A stretch of DNA of 60,501 nt, from NCBI GenBank assembly GCA_947480015.1, contig CANKBS010000021.1, positions 1 to 60,501 on the forward strand, written 5' to 3'. How positions within the stretch are numbered: the stretch's first letter is position 1; every line of letters starts with the position of its first letter. This DNA is from Sphingobacteriaceae bacterium (GTDB taxonomy: Bacteria > Bacteroidota > Bacteroidia > B-17B0 > Aurantibacillaceae). The translations under genes were made by a program, and so were the position numbers. The notes beneath the pieces are model-generated. The model saw only the letters and a list, made by a program, of their open reading frames with translations. It was not told the DNA's origin and made no database searches. Of this stretch, positions 26,779 to 34,592 are shown in pieces.

Positions 26779-28107
26779 ATGACATCGTTTAACGACCTTA
26801 ATCTTTCGAAACCGCTTGTTAAAGCATTAAACGATATAGGGTTTGAATCGCCTACACCTGTTCAGGAAAAAGCTTACCCCGTTATTATGTCGGGTAAAGA
26901 CACCGTTGGTATTGCACAAACCGGCACGGGTAAAACCTTTGCTTACTTAATTCCCATTCTACGCCAGCTTACTTATTCCGAACAACGTCACCCCCGTGTG
27001 CTCATTGTGGTACCTACCCGCGAGTTGGTGGTGCAGGTGGTAGATGAAATTGGCAAACTGGCCAAATACATGAGTCTGCGCACGCTCGGTGTTTACGGGG
27101 CTTCCAACATTAACATCCAGAAACAAAAAGTGTACGATGGTCTCGATATTTTAGTAGCCACACCCGGACGCTTAATGGACCTTACACTCAGCCGTACCCT
27201 GCAATTGGGTTCGGTTAAAAAACTGGTTATTGATGAAGTAGATGAAATGTTGAATCTGGGTTTCCGGCCGCAACTGATGCGTATTTTGGATGTATTGCCC
27301 CCTAAACGTCAAAACTTATTGTTTTCGGCAACCTTATCAGAGGATGTAGAAGCCATTATTGAAAATTATTTTAATGCACCCGAATATGTTGAATTGATTT
27401 CGCGTGGTACACCATTAGAGAAAATCATTCAGGGCTATTACCAGGTTCCGAATTTTTATAGCAAAATCAATTTACTGAAACATTTGCTCAGTCATGATAA
27501 GAACATGAAACGTGTGTTGCTTTTTGTGAAGAATAAAAAAATTGCCGACGATATTGAAGGCGAATTAAAAGACTTTGCCGATGAGATGGGCGTTATTCAC
27601 TCCAATAAATCGCAGCCCCATCGTTTTGAAATGGTGAAACAATTTCAGGATGGTAGCATTCGTTTGTTGGTAGCAACCGATGTGATAGCCCGTGGGATAG
27701 ATATGACCGAGGTAACGCATGTGATTAATTTTGATATTGCAAAAGATCCCGATTCTTACATTCACCGCATTGGACGAACCGGACGTGCCGATAAAACAGG
27801 CATAGCCTTAAGTTTTATTACCCCTAAAGAAATGGAAGGTCGTGAAGCCATTGAAGCTTTGATGAATAAAAAAATTCCTTTAATCAAATGGCCAAAAGCG
27901 GTTGAGCTCTCAGAAGAATTAACCAAGGATGAATTACCGGTTACACGGGATAAGAACTTAAAGAAAATCAAAAAATTAGCCATTCCAACCGGCGCTTTTC
28001 ACGAGAAGAAAGAGAAAAATAAAAAAGTACAACTAGGTGGCAAACGCCGTCAGGAAAAGCAACGTCGGGCTTTGGTAAAAAGCAGGAGCAAACGCAGCGG
28101 CAGATAG
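26779..28107 (+). CDS. DEAD-box ATP-dependent RNA helicase
   Basis: A 442-residue RNA helicase with all core motifs: Q-motif (FESPTPVQEKAYP), motif I AQTGTGKT (residues 46-53), Ia PTRELVVQV, TPGRLMDL, motif II as DEVDEML (DEVD rather than DEAD), SATL, and the C-terminal ATDVIARGIDM and YIHRIGRTGRA. A Lys/Arg-rich tail (KKEKNKKVQLGGKRRQEKQ) likely binds RNA. The ATG at 26779 is preferred over an upstream in-frame GTG because the family consensus starts at MTSFNDLNL. A near-consensus -7 (TATCTTCG, 26756-26763) lies 15 bases upstream. Likely a role in ribosome assembly or cold adaptation, inferred from the family. Confidence 0.95.
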   Translation: MTSFNDLNLSKPLVKALNDIGFESPTPVQEKAYPVIMSGKDTVGIAQTGTGKTFAYLIPILRQLTYSEQRHPRVLIVVPTRELVVQVVDEIGKLAKYMSLRTLGVYGASNINIQKQKVYDGLDILVATPGRLMDLTLSRTLQLGSVKKLVIDEVDEMLNLGFRPQLMRILDVLPPKRQNLLFSATLSEDVEAIIENYFNAPEYVELISRGTPLEKIIQGYYQVPNFYSKINLLKHLLSHDKNMKRVLLFVKNKKIADDIEGELKDFADEMGVIHSNKSQPHRFEMVKQFQDGSIRLLVATDVIARGIDMTEVTHVINFDIAKDPDSYIHRIGRTGRADKTGIALSFITPKEMEGREAIEALMNKKIPLIKWPKAVELSEELTKDELPVTRDKNLKKIKKLAIPTGAFHEKKEKNKKVQLGGKRRQEKQRRALVKSRSKRSGR

Positions 28108-28115
28108 TTTGGAGC

Positions 28116-28150
28116 AAAAAAAAGGAGCGAAATTTTCGCTCCTTTTTTTT
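28116..28150. terminator. Bidirectional rho-independent terminator
   Basis: A symmetrical hairpin AAAGGAGCGAAA / TTTCGCTCCTTT flanked by A-runs on the left and a T-run on the right. It terminates the helicase transcript on the plus strand and, read in reverse, the lipoprotein transcript that ends at 28164. Confidence 0.9.
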
Positions 28151-28163
28151 GAATGACTGAATT

Positions 28164-28675
28164 TTATTGTTTAGCGTAAGTATAGGTAAAAACATAATTG
28201 GTTCCATTCGCAGTTTCTGTAACAGTACCTTTTAAAGTTGCCCCATCATTTGTAATAACGTTAATACTACTAACGACGGTGCCTTGGGTAATAGTTAAAA
28301 TAGTTTCATTAGTATTCCATAACCAGGTACCAGGAGTAGATTGTGCGCTTCCGGAACAAACCACTGTACTTTCATCCTCAATGCAAGTGCCATTAGTTTT
28401 AAAGTTTATTAAATTGTCTTTTTGACATTGTGGAAAATAACTTGAGGCATACCAATCGGTAATGGTAGCATTACCATCAAAAAAGCCCGGGTTCACCGAA
28501 ATAGCAGTTACCTTAAAGTTTTTATCACATAATTTTTGTGTATTGGTTAATGACACAGGAACAGGCGTTTCTTCGGTGGTACTGCTGCTCTTTTTCTTGC
28601 ATTAGTAAATACTAAGGAGGTACCCAGCACTGCGAATGCTACGCAGGCATAAGTGATTAGTTTTCTTGCTTTCAT
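28164..28675 (-). pseudogene. Lipocalin-like lipoprotein gene with a frameshift at the lipobox
   Basis: From the ATG at 28675 the frame gives a signal peptide (MKARKLITYACVAFAVLGTSLVFT) and then goes out of frame to an early stop. The other frame takes over as CKKKSSSTTEETPVPV, followed by an intact 140-residue beta-rich domain (SLTNTQKLCDKNFKVTAISVNP...GTWLWNTNETILTITQG...GTVTETANGTNYVFTYTYAKQ) resembling lipocalin-like small lipoproteins. The total of 512 bases is one short of a multiple of three, so a single base was lost around 28598-28606, exactly at the junction before the lipid-attached Cys. Mutation and assembly error are both possible. Confidence 0.7.
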
Positions 28676-28759
28676 GTTTTTTTATTTAGGTTAATTTATT
28701 ATAAAGATAATATATTTTTTTTGTCGATTTACAAGCAAATAAACCGATAACCTGTTCTA

Positions 28760-29644
28760 TTATTTTACTTCTATCACCAAAAATTTAGATGTACTCCAAA
28801 AATCTTCCGGTTTGGTAATGCTCAGGGTTGAATAACCATTCTCGCCTACAATCCAGCTGTATGAGCCTTCCGGATGATGCGTTACCAATTTTGGTTTTTT
28901 GCCCTGAATAGGAATTTTTTTAGCTTCACGCACATCCAGTTCGGTAAATGACGATCTGTTTTTAGTGAAGGCTGAAGCCAAAGCTTGTTTTTTACCCACA
29001 CCTAAAAATCCGCCTTTTTTCTCTACAATGCTTTTTGCCTTTAACTCTTTATAAGTGCCGTAAATAAAATAAGCTTTATTTAAATCTCTGTCCATTTGAG
29101 CATTGCTTTCAGTTAACAATACTTTTTCTGAAGTCAGAATTTCGTTCGACATCTGCACTTCATCCATTCTCTTTTCCAAATCAGCCACCTTGTATTCTTC
29201 AGCAGCTAAACGCTCCTTCAACGAAGCAATTTCTTCTTCTTGTTTTTGAATGCGTAACTTGGTTTGAGCAGCCAATTTTGTTAAAGCCGATTTTTCCTTA
29301 CCCAAACGGCGCGACTGACGGGTTAATTCCTCAATTTTCTTTTTATTGTCCTCAATCAAGGCATTAATCATGCTGATGTTCTTCAGAATCTCTTCTTTTT
29401 TAGAAATGTCCTCACCCGGCGTGCTATTAGACACAATGCCTTGTTTGTCGCGGATCATATCCAGATTCTGGTTGATCTCGTTCATGGTTTGTACCAAAGC
29501 GTTTTCAAGTGAATCTTTCGACGTACTAATCACTTCCACTTCTTTTAATGCCGCTTCTTCTTTTTCGTGATTGGTGCATGAACTAAGCATAGCACTACCT
29601 GCCAGAGCAAGACCAAGGGAATAAGTAATAATTGATTTCATCAT
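28760..29644 (-). CDS. Coiled-coil lipoprotein of unknown function
   Basis: A 294-residue predicted lipoprotein. The signal peptide ends in the lipobox LSSC (Cys at about residue 23). The mature protein is a long coiled coil (about residues 35-200, with heptad patterns such as IEDNKKKIEELTRQSRRLGKEKSALTKLA and EEEIASLKERLAAEEYKVADLEKRM) followed by a compact C-terminal domain (YGTYKELKAKSIVEKKGGFLGVGKK...YSWIVGENGYSTLSITKPEDFWSTSKFLVIEV). Proteins of this build are common in Bacteroidota without known function; the coiled coil suggests an envelope-spanning role. The upstream region contains a -7 element overlapped by an inverted repeat. Confidence 0.72.
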   Translation of the reverse strand: MMKSIITYSLGLALAGSAMLSSCTNHEKEEAALKEVEVISTSKDSLENALVQTMNEINQNLDMIRDKQGIVSNSTPGEDISKKEEILKNISMINALIEDNKKKIEELTRQSRRLGKEKSALTKLAAQTKLRIQKQEEEIASLKERLAAEEYKVADLEKRMDEVQMSNEILTSEKVLLTESNAQMDRDLNKAYFIYGTYKELKAKSIVEKKGGFLGVGKKQALASAFTKNRSSFTELDVREAKKIPIQGKKPKLVTHHPEGSYSWIVGENGYSTLSITKPEDFWSTSKFLVIEVK

Positions 29645-29704
29645 GTTTTTTTTTTGAGATTTGAACGACTAATACGTTTTAAGACAATTTTTGCTTCTTT
29701 ACCT

Positions 29705-29734
29705 CAAATATATGAGTAATTACGAACTCATTTG
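29705..29734 (-). promoter_or_regulatory. Promoter -7 element abutting a dyad (possible operator)
   Basis: On the minus strand TATATTTG (complement of 29705-29712) matches the -7 consensus about 60 bases upstream of the coiled-coil lipoprotein start. Overlapping it by one base is a perfect 6-bp inverted repeat, ATGAGT-N8-ACTCAT (29712-29731), occupying the space between -7 and -33. No -33 TTTG is seen. A dyad at this position is typical of a regulator-binding site. Confidence 0.45.
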
Positions 29735-29839
29735 AAGGAAACACTAACAATTTATTGACTTTAACTGACATGAATAAATTTAAAAACAGTCTAATTATCG
29801 CTTTTTTTAAGGCGACCAGTGCGGAAAAACCTAATCAGA

Positions 29840-31171
29840 TCACGGCTCTTTTTTGAATGGCCAGTCATGTGTGCTTTTGGCTTTTATTAAATAAACGATC
29901 AAGCCCAAAGCTATCACCAACAAGCCGGTGAGCACCATTTTAGCACCCGTTGAGATAAGGATGCCAATCCATAATAAAATGGCCAGAATCACGGGTAATG
30001 GGAAGAAGGGCATTTTATAAGGGAAGACTTCTGTTGATTTTCGTCGTCTTAACCATAATAAACCGATGGCCTGACCAATAAACTGCACCAAAATGCGCAT
30101 GGCTAAAATGGCACTGATCACATCACTTAAACGAAACAACAAACTAAACACAAAGGCAATGCCACCCAATACTAATAAGGAGATGTGAGGAAATTGTCGG
30201 GTTGGATGCAGTTTGGCAAAGACCTTAAAAAAAGCCCCGTCAACTGCAGCGGCATAAGGTATGCGACTATAACCCAGCGTAGCCGAAAATACCGAAGCAA
30301 AGGCTACCCATAATACCAAACAGGTTACCACAATGGCCGCTGTGTTACCCGCCAGATGCTGCATAAATACCGAAATCACATGTTCGCTGTTTTTAGCTTC
30401 CTGCCAGGGGATTACTGAGGTCACGCTGATATTCATGGCCAGATATAATACCGAAATACCCGCAATGGAAATGAACATGCTGCGTGGAATGTTTTTAGCA
30501 GGATGAACGATCTCTGCGCCAAGGTGACAAACGTTATAATAACCCAAATAGGAGTAAACCGTTTTAACCCCCGCAAAGCCCATGGCGGCTATAAAAGCGT
30601 AGTTCATGGTCAGGCCATCGTTCATCTGTTGTATGGGTTCGAAAAAATGTCCGTGTGCTATGCCGCCACCAATAATCCAAAGCAAGGTCAATAGTACCCC
30701 ACCCCATAAAAAAGTACTTATTTTTCCGATGGCTTCAATTTTGCGGTATAATAAAATAACAATTAAAATAACCACCCCGCCACTCACAGCCTTTGATGCT
30801 AGCGAACTCAAGGGTAGGAGGTAAGAGAGATAAGAAGCAAAACCTATGGAGGCAGAAGCAATAACTAATGGAGCTTGAATCATGGTCTGCCAAACAAATA
30901 AAAAACCCATCATTTTTCCGGCACCTTTGGGTCCGTAAGCTTCTTTCAAAAAATTGTACGAACCACCGGCCCTCGGAAAAGCCGCGCCCAGCTCACTCCA
31001 AACCATGGCATCTACAAACGATAAAAGCGCACCGGCTAACCAGGCATATAAAAAATACGGACCATTCATCATGCCTATAACCATGGGCAGGGTAATAAAT
31101 GGCCCTATACCCACCATATCAATCATGTTTATGGCCGTTGCCTGAGTTAGACTGAGTTTACGTTGCAGCAT
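29840..31171 (-). CDS. APC-family amino acid permease
   Basis: A 443-residue inner-membrane transporter of the amino acid-polyamine-organocation superfamily with about 12 hydrophobic segments. The N-terminus has the unwound-helix motif in MIDMVGIGPFITLPMVIG, followed by AFPRAGGSYNFLKEAYGPKGAG, the conserved second-helix phrase of the family. FAGVKTVYSYLGYYNVCHLGAEIVHPAKNIPRSM marks helix 6 and its loop. The protein ends in a short Lys-rich tail. It stands alone on its strand; substrate unknown. Confidence 0.9.
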   Translation of the reverse strand: MLQRKLSLTQATAINMIDMVGIGPFITLPMVIGMMNGPYFLYAWLAGALLSFVDAMVWSELGAAFPRAGGSYNFLKEAYGPKGAGKMMGFLFVWQTMIQAPLVIASASIGFASYLSYLLPLSSLASKAVSGGVVILIVILLYRKIEAIGKISTFLWGGVLLTLLWIIGGGIAHGHFFEPIQQMNDGLTMNYAFIAAMGFAGVKTVYSYLGYYNVCHLGAEIVHPAKNIPRSMFISIAGISVLYLAMNISVTSVIPWQEAKNSEHVISVFMQHLAGNTAAIVVTCLVLWVAFASVFSATLGYSRIPYAAAVDGAFFKVFAKLHPTRQFPHISLLVLGGIAFVFSLLFRLSDVISAILAMRILVQFIGQAIGLLWLRRRKSTEVFPYKMPFFPLPVILAILLWIGILISTGAKMVLTGLLVIALGLIVYLIKAKSTHDWPFKKEP

Positions 31172-31289
31172 TTTTTGAATGTGTTTTTACAAACATCGTC
31201 AATTTAAAACAAAAAGCAATGCTTGTTAATTAGGTATCAGCTGTTTTTTTTTAGGATTTAAAGTAGAAAAATGGTTTTTTTAGTTTTTT

Positions 31290-31446
31290 GGGCGCCCCAC
31301 AAGCAGGCACTTCCAAACTTTCGGAAGCCTGCTTGTAACCGGGCTGCGCCGGGCTCAAGGCACAGGCTGGCTCATCAAGCCTTAGGCTTGCTGCCCTGCT
31401 GCGGTTTTTTTGCAGCCAAAAGAGACAGGCTGCAAAAAGAACTAAA
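31290..31446. repeat. Hairpin-rich non-coding repeat element
   Basis: Contains a strong hairpin at 31299-31336 (ACAAGCAGGCacTTCC against GGAAGCCTGCTTGT), then the palindrome AAGCCTTAGGCTT (31377-31389), then GCAGCC-N10-GGCTGC (31412-31433) between T- and A-runs. GC content is clearly above that of the surroundings. The layout resembles the long dispersed palindromic elements often found between genes in Bacteroidota. The short open frames in it lack any protein-like pattern. Confidence 0.6.
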
Positions 31447-31641
31447 CCCTTTGCATCCCATGGCGCAAGAATCCGTATGATTGCATCTTCGTGAATTCAA
31501 AATAATAGCAGTATTCAGTTAAAAAAATAATAAGAATAACCCATTATGCTAATTAGTGTAGGAATTTCGAAACCGAGAATAAAGTCTAAAAGAAAGTCTC
31601 AGTCAGAACCAAACCCCGCTAGCCCATCTTGTGGTCCGGTC

Positions 31642-31852
31642 TCATGAAATTTTTCTCGACAAATCTTATTGGCTTCAAATGCAGGTCGGTAAATTCCTCC
31701 TACACTAGGCGTTATAAGGTTTCTCAAGGAATTTGCAGACAGCTTCCACGTGGAGCTTATGCTGCTCTTTCGCTACCGCGAAATTTGCTTGGCGAAAGAG
31801 CATGATCATAAGCTCAGCTTGAAGCCAATAAGATGTTCGAAAAATTTCATGA
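31642..31852. repeat. Large nested inverted repeat (about 210 bp)
   Basis: The outer arms 31642-31678 and 31819-31852 are complementary over most of their length: TCATGAAATTTTTC...ATCTTATTGGCTTCAA against TTGAAGCCAATAAGAT...GAAAAATTTCATGA. An inner stem is formed by GAGCTTATG...CTCTTTCGC (31753-31773) with GCGAAAGAG...CATAAGCTC (31792-31815). About 75 bases lie between the left outer arm and the inner stem. No protein-like frame is present. The rest of the gap from 31172 to 32080 holds the preceding repeat, a single GAGCCTGTCGAAG copy near 31885, and nothing else I can name. Confidence 0.75.
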
Positions 31853-32080
31853 AGCCTTGATTTTTTGGTTCTTTTTTAACTTGTGCTGAGCCTGTCGAAG
31901 CATCAAGAAAAAAGAACTTCCACTAATGAAGCTATTATTAAAATACCATATGATTCAGTGATTCTATCTATTAGAAATCCATCGGCACGATTTTTCGCTG
32001 CAACCCGCAACCCTATTCAAACCTTCAAAAACAAAATTCCCTTGTCATTATAACAAGAGTATTAAAAAAAAAATTAAAAT

Positions 32081-32530
32081 CTAAACCGTCACCGCGCTTT
32101 TACTCACCTGGCGGTAAATAAAAGAAGTACTGATATGTCTTCGGATAAAACGCGCCTGTGAATCGGCATTAATAAGTTTCACATAGGTATTCTCCGGTAC
32201 ACTGATGTATTCATACGAGCAACCATTATTAAAATCTATACGCAAACGTTTTGCTTTGTATTCAATGTCTTTAATACCGGCATTGGCAATGGTTTCGGCA
32301 TATTCTTCCTTATTCGATTCGTTGGTTTCGGGAGCAATGCTCACTAAACTGTGATAAGCCTCAATAATCTTTTTACTTTTTTCTTCCGCATGAATCTTAT
32401 TTTCATCGTTATCCTGAAATTTATCGGGATGAAATTCTTTCATAAAATTACGATACAGGCTTTTAAGCTCGTCTAATTTCATTTCCTTATTAGCTCCTAA
32501 TATTTTTCGGTGTTCAACTATTTTTTTCAT
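32081..32530 (-). CDS. J-domain protein with C-terminal KTSC domain
   Basis: A 149-residue two-domain protein. Residues 5-65 form a J-domain with the HPDK motif at 34-37 (MKEFHPDKFQD), which in DnaJ proteins stimulates the ATPase of Hsp70. Residues 85-145 (IANAGIKDIEYKAKRLRIDFNNGCSYEYISVPENTYVKLINADSQARFIRRHISTSFIYRQV) match the small KTSC domain (PF13619), of uncertain, possibly RNA-binding, function. There is no Gly/Phe region or zinc finger, so it is a dedicated co-chaperone rather than DnaJ. It lies just downstream of tRNA-Asp and its terminator on the same strand. Confidence 0.82.
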   Translation of the reverse strand: MKKIVEHRKILGANKEMKLDELKSLYRNFMKEFHPDKFQDNDENKIHAEEKSKKIIEAYHSLVSIAPETNESNKEEYAETIANAGIKDIEYKAKRLRIDFNNGCSYEYISVPENTYVKLINADSQARFIRRHISTSFIYRQVSKSAVTV

Positions 32531-32580
32531 GCTTTATTTTACGCTTATCTATTTTTAAAAACTTAAACCACAACCAACAA

Positions 32581-32614
32581 AAAACCCCTGTAAACACATG
32601 ATTTACAGGGGTTT
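32581..32614 (-). terminator. Rho-independent terminator of tRNA-Asp
   Basis: The stem AAACCCCTGTAAA / TTTACAGGGGTTT with a 7-base loop, followed on the minus strand by a T-run (GGGGTTTTTTG). It ends about 9 bases beyond the tRNA 3' end. Confidence 0.85.
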
Positions 32615-32622
32615 AATTTTTG

Positions 32623-32696
32623 CGGACTGGACGGGACTCGAACCCGCGACCTCCGCCGTGACAGGGCGGCATTCTAACCAGCTGAACTACCAATCC
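32623..32696 (-). tRNA. tRNA-Asp (anticodon GTC)
   Basis: On the minus strand the 74-base sequence folds as a complete cloverleaf. The acceptor is GGATTGG against CCAGTCC (one T-G pair); the D-arm contains AGCTGGTTAGA; the anticodon stem CCGCC/GGCGG encloses CTGTCAC with anticodon GTC; the T-arm is GCGGG-TTCGAGT-CCCGT. The discriminator is G; the terminal CCA is not encoded (GCA follows). A consensus promoter sits about 60 bases upstream. Confidence 0.97.
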
Positions 32697-32754
32697 ATTT
32701 CCAAATTAATAAAACATCTTTCCAATTGGCTTTCCGTTTTATTGTTTGGGAGTG

Positions 32755-32785
32755 CAAATTTAACAGTTTTATTCTTTCCAGCAAA
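32755..32785 (-). promoter_or_regulatory. Consensus Bacteroidota promoter of tRNA-Asp
   Basis: On the minus strand: TTTG (complement of 32782-32785), exactly 19 bases, then TAAATTTG (complement of 32755-32762). This is a perfect match to the primary sigma consensus TTTG-N19-TAnnTTTG. Transcription would start about 50 bases before the mature tRNA, giving a 5' leader to be removed by RNase P. It lies between the Bcp stop and the tRNA. Confidence 0.75.
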
Positions 32786-32792
32786 ATTTATT

Positions 32793-33278
32793 TTATAATT
32801 CTAAGGGTAATAGTTGTTGAGCGTGATTTTTAGTGTTCACCTCGTTTATTACTTGCTTAATAATGCCCTCCTCATCAATCACAAAACTGGTTCTTACTAT
32901 GCCATCATAATTGCGTCCAAATAACATTTTGCTACCCCACACATCATAAGCTTTTATGATTTTCATCTCGGTATCAGCTATGAGCGGGTAGGGCAGACTG
33001 TATTTAGCTGCAAACTTAACATGCGATTTTACCGGATCAGCACTCACCCCCACAATGGCATAACCTTTTTCTAACAAAAGGTTATAATCGTCTCTTAAGC
33101 TGCAGGCAGTGGCCGTGCAGGCCGGGGTATTATCTTTGGGATAAAAATAAAGCAACAACTTTTTGCCTGTAAAGTCCTTTAAACAAAGGTACCGACCATC
33201 CTGGTCGGTACCTTCAAAATTGGGAGCTTCACTAAGTGCTTGTAAGCTGCTTTGATGCGCGATAAAATTACCAGCCAC
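32793..33278 (-). CDS. bcp: Thioredoxin-dependent thiol peroxidase (Bcp/PrxQ type)
   Basis: A 161-residue atypical two-Cys peroxiredoxin that reduces peroxides with electrons from thioredoxin. The active-site motif DNTPACTATACSLRD places the peroxidatic Cys at residue 54 and the resolving Cys five residues later, the PrxQ/Bcp pattern. YFYPKDNTP and SFVIDEEGII are also typical. The start is a GTG at 33278 that overlaps the last codons of the H1-like gene by 11 bases; no ATG lies near, so coupling to the upstream gene is likely. It is the third gene of the nth operon. Confidence 0.9.
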   Translation of the reverse strand: MAGNFIAHQSSLQALSEAPNFEGTDQDGRYLCLKDFTGKKLLLYFYPKDNTPACTATACSLRDDYNLLLEKGYAIVGVSADPVKSHVKFAAKYSLPYPLIADTEMKIIKAYDVWGSKMLFGRNYDGIVRTSFVIDEEGIIKQVINEVNTKNHAQQLLPLEL

Positions 33279-33852
33279 TGTTATCGGGTTTGTTTTCTTC
33301 CGAAGAAGTATCGTTCATATCGTTCGATGCTTCATTACTTGTTGCATCATGATCATGCATCTCTTCATGTGGCGTGTTGTTTTCTTCAGGCATACTTTCT
33401 ACCGCCGGTGTATCCATAACGGGAGCGGCAATGTTACGTGTAAACTCCGATATCGTATGCGTCAACGATTCCATAAAACTTTCAGGTTTTTTTGGCGCTG
33501 CTTTTTTTATGACTTTTTTTACAATCGGTTTCTTTTTAGCAATCATTTTTTTTACAGTTTTCACTACTTTTTTAATTGTTTTTTTGACTGCTTTTTTTGG
33601 CGCGACTTTCTTTTTAACCACTGCTTTTTTAGTGGCCTTCTTTGCCACTTTTTTAACGGCTTTTTTCGTTACTTTTTTAGTCGCCTTTTTTACCGTTTTT
33701 TTGGCAGCCGCTTTTTTAGGAGCCGATTTCTTTTTGGTAGCCTTCTTTGCAGCCTTTTTAGCCGGTTTCTTGGCTGCTTTTTTGGTAGCTTTTTTTACCA
33801 CTTTTTTAGTGGATTTTTTTACTGCTTTTTTCTTACTTATTTTCTTTGCCAT
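33268..33852 (-). CDS. Lysine-rich histone H1-like protein with acidic C-terminal tail
   Basis: A 194-residue protein. Residues 1-125 are almost entirely KKAxKKxxKK-type repeats of Lys, Ala, Val, Thr and Pro, like the C-terminal domain of eukaryotic H1 and the bacterial Hc1/AlgP-type DNA-compacting proteins. Residues 126-194 switch to an acidic, Asn/Glu/Asp/His-rich tail (ESFMESLTHTIS..., PEENNTPHEEMHDHD). DNA binding through the basic half is a firm expectation; the acidic tail may tune it. The gene starts 2 bases after nth and overlaps bcp. Repetitive low-complexity sequence makes homology assignment weak. Large opposite-strand frames here are artefacts of the repeats. Confidence 0.8.
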   Translation of the reverse strand: MAKKISKKKAVKKSTKKVVKKATKKAAKKPAKKAAKKATKKKSAPKKAAAKKTVKKATKKVTKKAVKKVAKKATKKAVVKKKVAPKKAVKKTIKKVVKTVKKMIAKKKPIVKKVIKKAAPKKPESFMESLTHTISEFTRNIAAPVMDTPAVESMPEENNTPHEEMHDHDATSNEASNDMNDTSSEENKPDNSGW

Positions 33853-33854
33853 AA

Positions 33855-34538
33855 CTAGGGATGTTTAATTGTTAGATTGATTTTTTTCTTTTTTGGTTTT
33901 ATAAAATGCTTTTCAAAATACTTACAATATGCTTTTATTTTACAAAGCTCGCATTTGGGGCTTCTTGCCGTGCACACATACCTCCCATGTAAGATTAACC
34001 AATGATGTGCTTTTGAAACTAGTTCTTCAGGTATAAATTTAATTAATTGTTTTTCAGATTGCAAGGGGTTTTTAGCATTCACCGTTAAGCCTATACGATT
34101 ACTTACCCTAAACACATGGGTATCTACCGCCATGGTTGGTTTATCGTATACCACCGCGGCTATCACATTGGCGGTTTTACGGCCTACACCGGGTAATTTA
34201 ACCAAATCTTCCACCTTGCTAGGGACTATTCCCTTAAACTCTGAAATAAGCATTTTGGCCATGCCAATTAAATGTCTTGCTTTATTGTTAGGATAAGAAA
34301 TACTGCGAATGTATTCAAAAACCGTTTCCTTCTTTGCCTCTGCAAGCACTTCAGCTGTTGGAAAGGCTTCAAACAATTTGGGCGTGGTTAAATTTACCCG
34401 CTTATCGGTACACTGGGCACTTAAAATAACGGCTACCAGCAATTCGTAAGGGCTCGAATACAACAATTCGGTTTCTGCTTGTCCGACTTCCGTTTCAAAA
34501 TATTGCAGCACTTTCGTATATCGTTCTTGTTTGGTCAC
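33855..34538 (-). CDS. nth: Endonuclease III (base-excision repair glycosylase/lyase)
   Basis: A 227-residue DNA glycosylase that removes oxidised pyrimidines and nicks the abasic site. The helix-hairpin-helix LPGVGRKTANVIAAV carries the catalytic Lys (residue 121), and MAVDTHVFRVSNRIGL carries the catalytic Asp (residue 139). A [4Fe-4S] cluster is formed by Cys189, 196, 199 and 205 (spacing 6-2-5, as in E. coli Nth). The start is a GTG at 34538. It heads an operon with the H1-like gene and bcp. Confidence 0.96.
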   Translation of the reverse strand: MTKQERYTKVLQYFETEVGQAETELLYSSPYELLVAVILSAQCTDKRVNLTTPKLFEAFPTAEVLAEAKKETVFEYIRSISYPNNKARHLIGMAKMLISEFKGIVPSKVEDLVKLPGVGRKTANVIAAVVYDKPTMAVDTHVFRVSNRIGLTVNAKNPLQSEKQLIKFIPEELVSKAHHWLILHGRYVCTARSPKCELCKIKAYCKYFEKHFIKPKKKKINLTIKHP

Positions 34539-34592
34539 CGCTTATATTAATTTTAATTATTGTCTTAACAATCCTTAATTTTACTCTAAATT

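Noticed and set aside
31271-31480. Plus-strand 69-residue frame in the gap after the APC permease
   Set aside because: Composition follows the GC-rich hairpin block; no homology-like motif, promoter or partner gene.
31642-31852. Insertion sequence with a transposase
   Set aside because: The inverted arms enclose only about 140 bases and no protein-like frame; at most a non-autonomous element.
33349-33868. Two long overlapping plus-strand frames of 164-169 residues rich in Phe
   Set aside because: They are the antisense of the Lys-codon-rich H1-like gene; AAA/AAG repeats read as TTT/CTT on the other strand. No start signal or protein-like pattern supports them.
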